DNA of 14,523 nucleotides. Source: an uncultured Verrucomicrobiota bacterium (lineage in GTDB: Bacteria; Verrucomicrobiota; Kiritimatiellia; RFP12; UBA1067). The DNA lies in assembly GCA_946615875.1 (NCBI GenBank), contig CAMOIK010000034.1:1-14523 (forward strand), in the 5' to 3' direction. The notes under the pieces were generated by a model. That model saw only the letters and a list, made by a program, of their open reading frames with translations. It had not been told where the DNA came from and made no database searches. Below, one piece after another: positions 14,446 to 14,523 of this stretch; within the stretch, counting starts at the first letter, position 1; every line of letters starts with the position of its first letter. Position numbers and translations under genes: made by a program.

Positions 14446-14496
14446 TTGGGAAGATGGGAGAGGGTGGATGGGGAGATGGAAGAGGGTGGAGGCGGG
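14446..14496 (+). repeat. Degenerate G-rich heptads with potential G-quadruplex
   Basis: The heptad pattern continues in decayed form: ATGGGAGAGGGTGG (14454-14467) is followed by a near copy, ATGGAAGAGGGTGG (14476-14489). G-tracts at 14448-14450, 14456-14458, 14462-14464 and 14470-14473, with loops of 5, 3 and 5 bases, meet the usual G-quadruplex rule. The G-rich strand is the template strand for the - strand run. The last 27 bases of the window (14497-14523) show nothing recognisable. Confidence 0.7.
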
Positions 14497-14523
14497 ATTT
14501 TTACCCCCTGATTGGCCTGTGGC

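Overview
The window is a GC-rich bacterial chromosome segment made almost entirely of housekeeping genes. No marker gene fixes the taxon. The SecA and DnaE architectures, the GC-rich codon use and the presence of a secreted serpin-like protein are compatible with a member of the PVC superphylum (Verrucomicrobiota/Kiritimatiellota type, probably uncultured), but this is inference only. I see no phage, transposon, CRISPR, tRNA or rRNA.

Layout. Positions 1-266 are non-coding and end in a strong promoter-like motif. From 267 to 12195 six genes run on the + strand with small gaps: secA (protein export ATPase), ispD (isoprenoid synthesis; overlaps secA by 4 bases), a calcineurin-like metallophosphoesterase, a secreted divergent serpin, gyrB and dnaE. 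From 14347 down to 12202 two genes run on the - strand: a short metalloenzyme related to phosphoglycerate mutase/alkaline phosphatase, then mnmE (trmE), overlapping by 14 bases. The two convergent runs meet with only 6 bases between the dnaE and mnmE stop codons. The right end (14366-14523) is non-coding and holds a heptad-based G-rich tandem repeat with a potential G-quadruplex.

The most unusual points are three. (1) The 372-residue gene at 4821-5939 looks like a serpin by its N-terminal, hinge and C-terminal signatures, yet its reactive-centre loop is about 9 residues shorter than in alpha-1-antitrypsin, so a normal P1 site has no room. (2) Both transcription units begin with the same 18-base element, CGGAAAATATGGTATAAT. 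In both cases its last T lies exactly 10 bases before a start codon, which predicts nearly leaderless mRNAs and suggests GTG 14338 as the real start of the metalloenzyme. (3) MnmE has AKCD where the guanine-specificity motif NKxD is expected.

The + run joins export, isoprenoid and replication functions (gyrB and dnaE adjacent), and the - run joins a phosphotransfer-type metalloenzyme with tRNA wobble-uridine modification. Apart from co-transcription, the sequence does not show a functional link between these genes.
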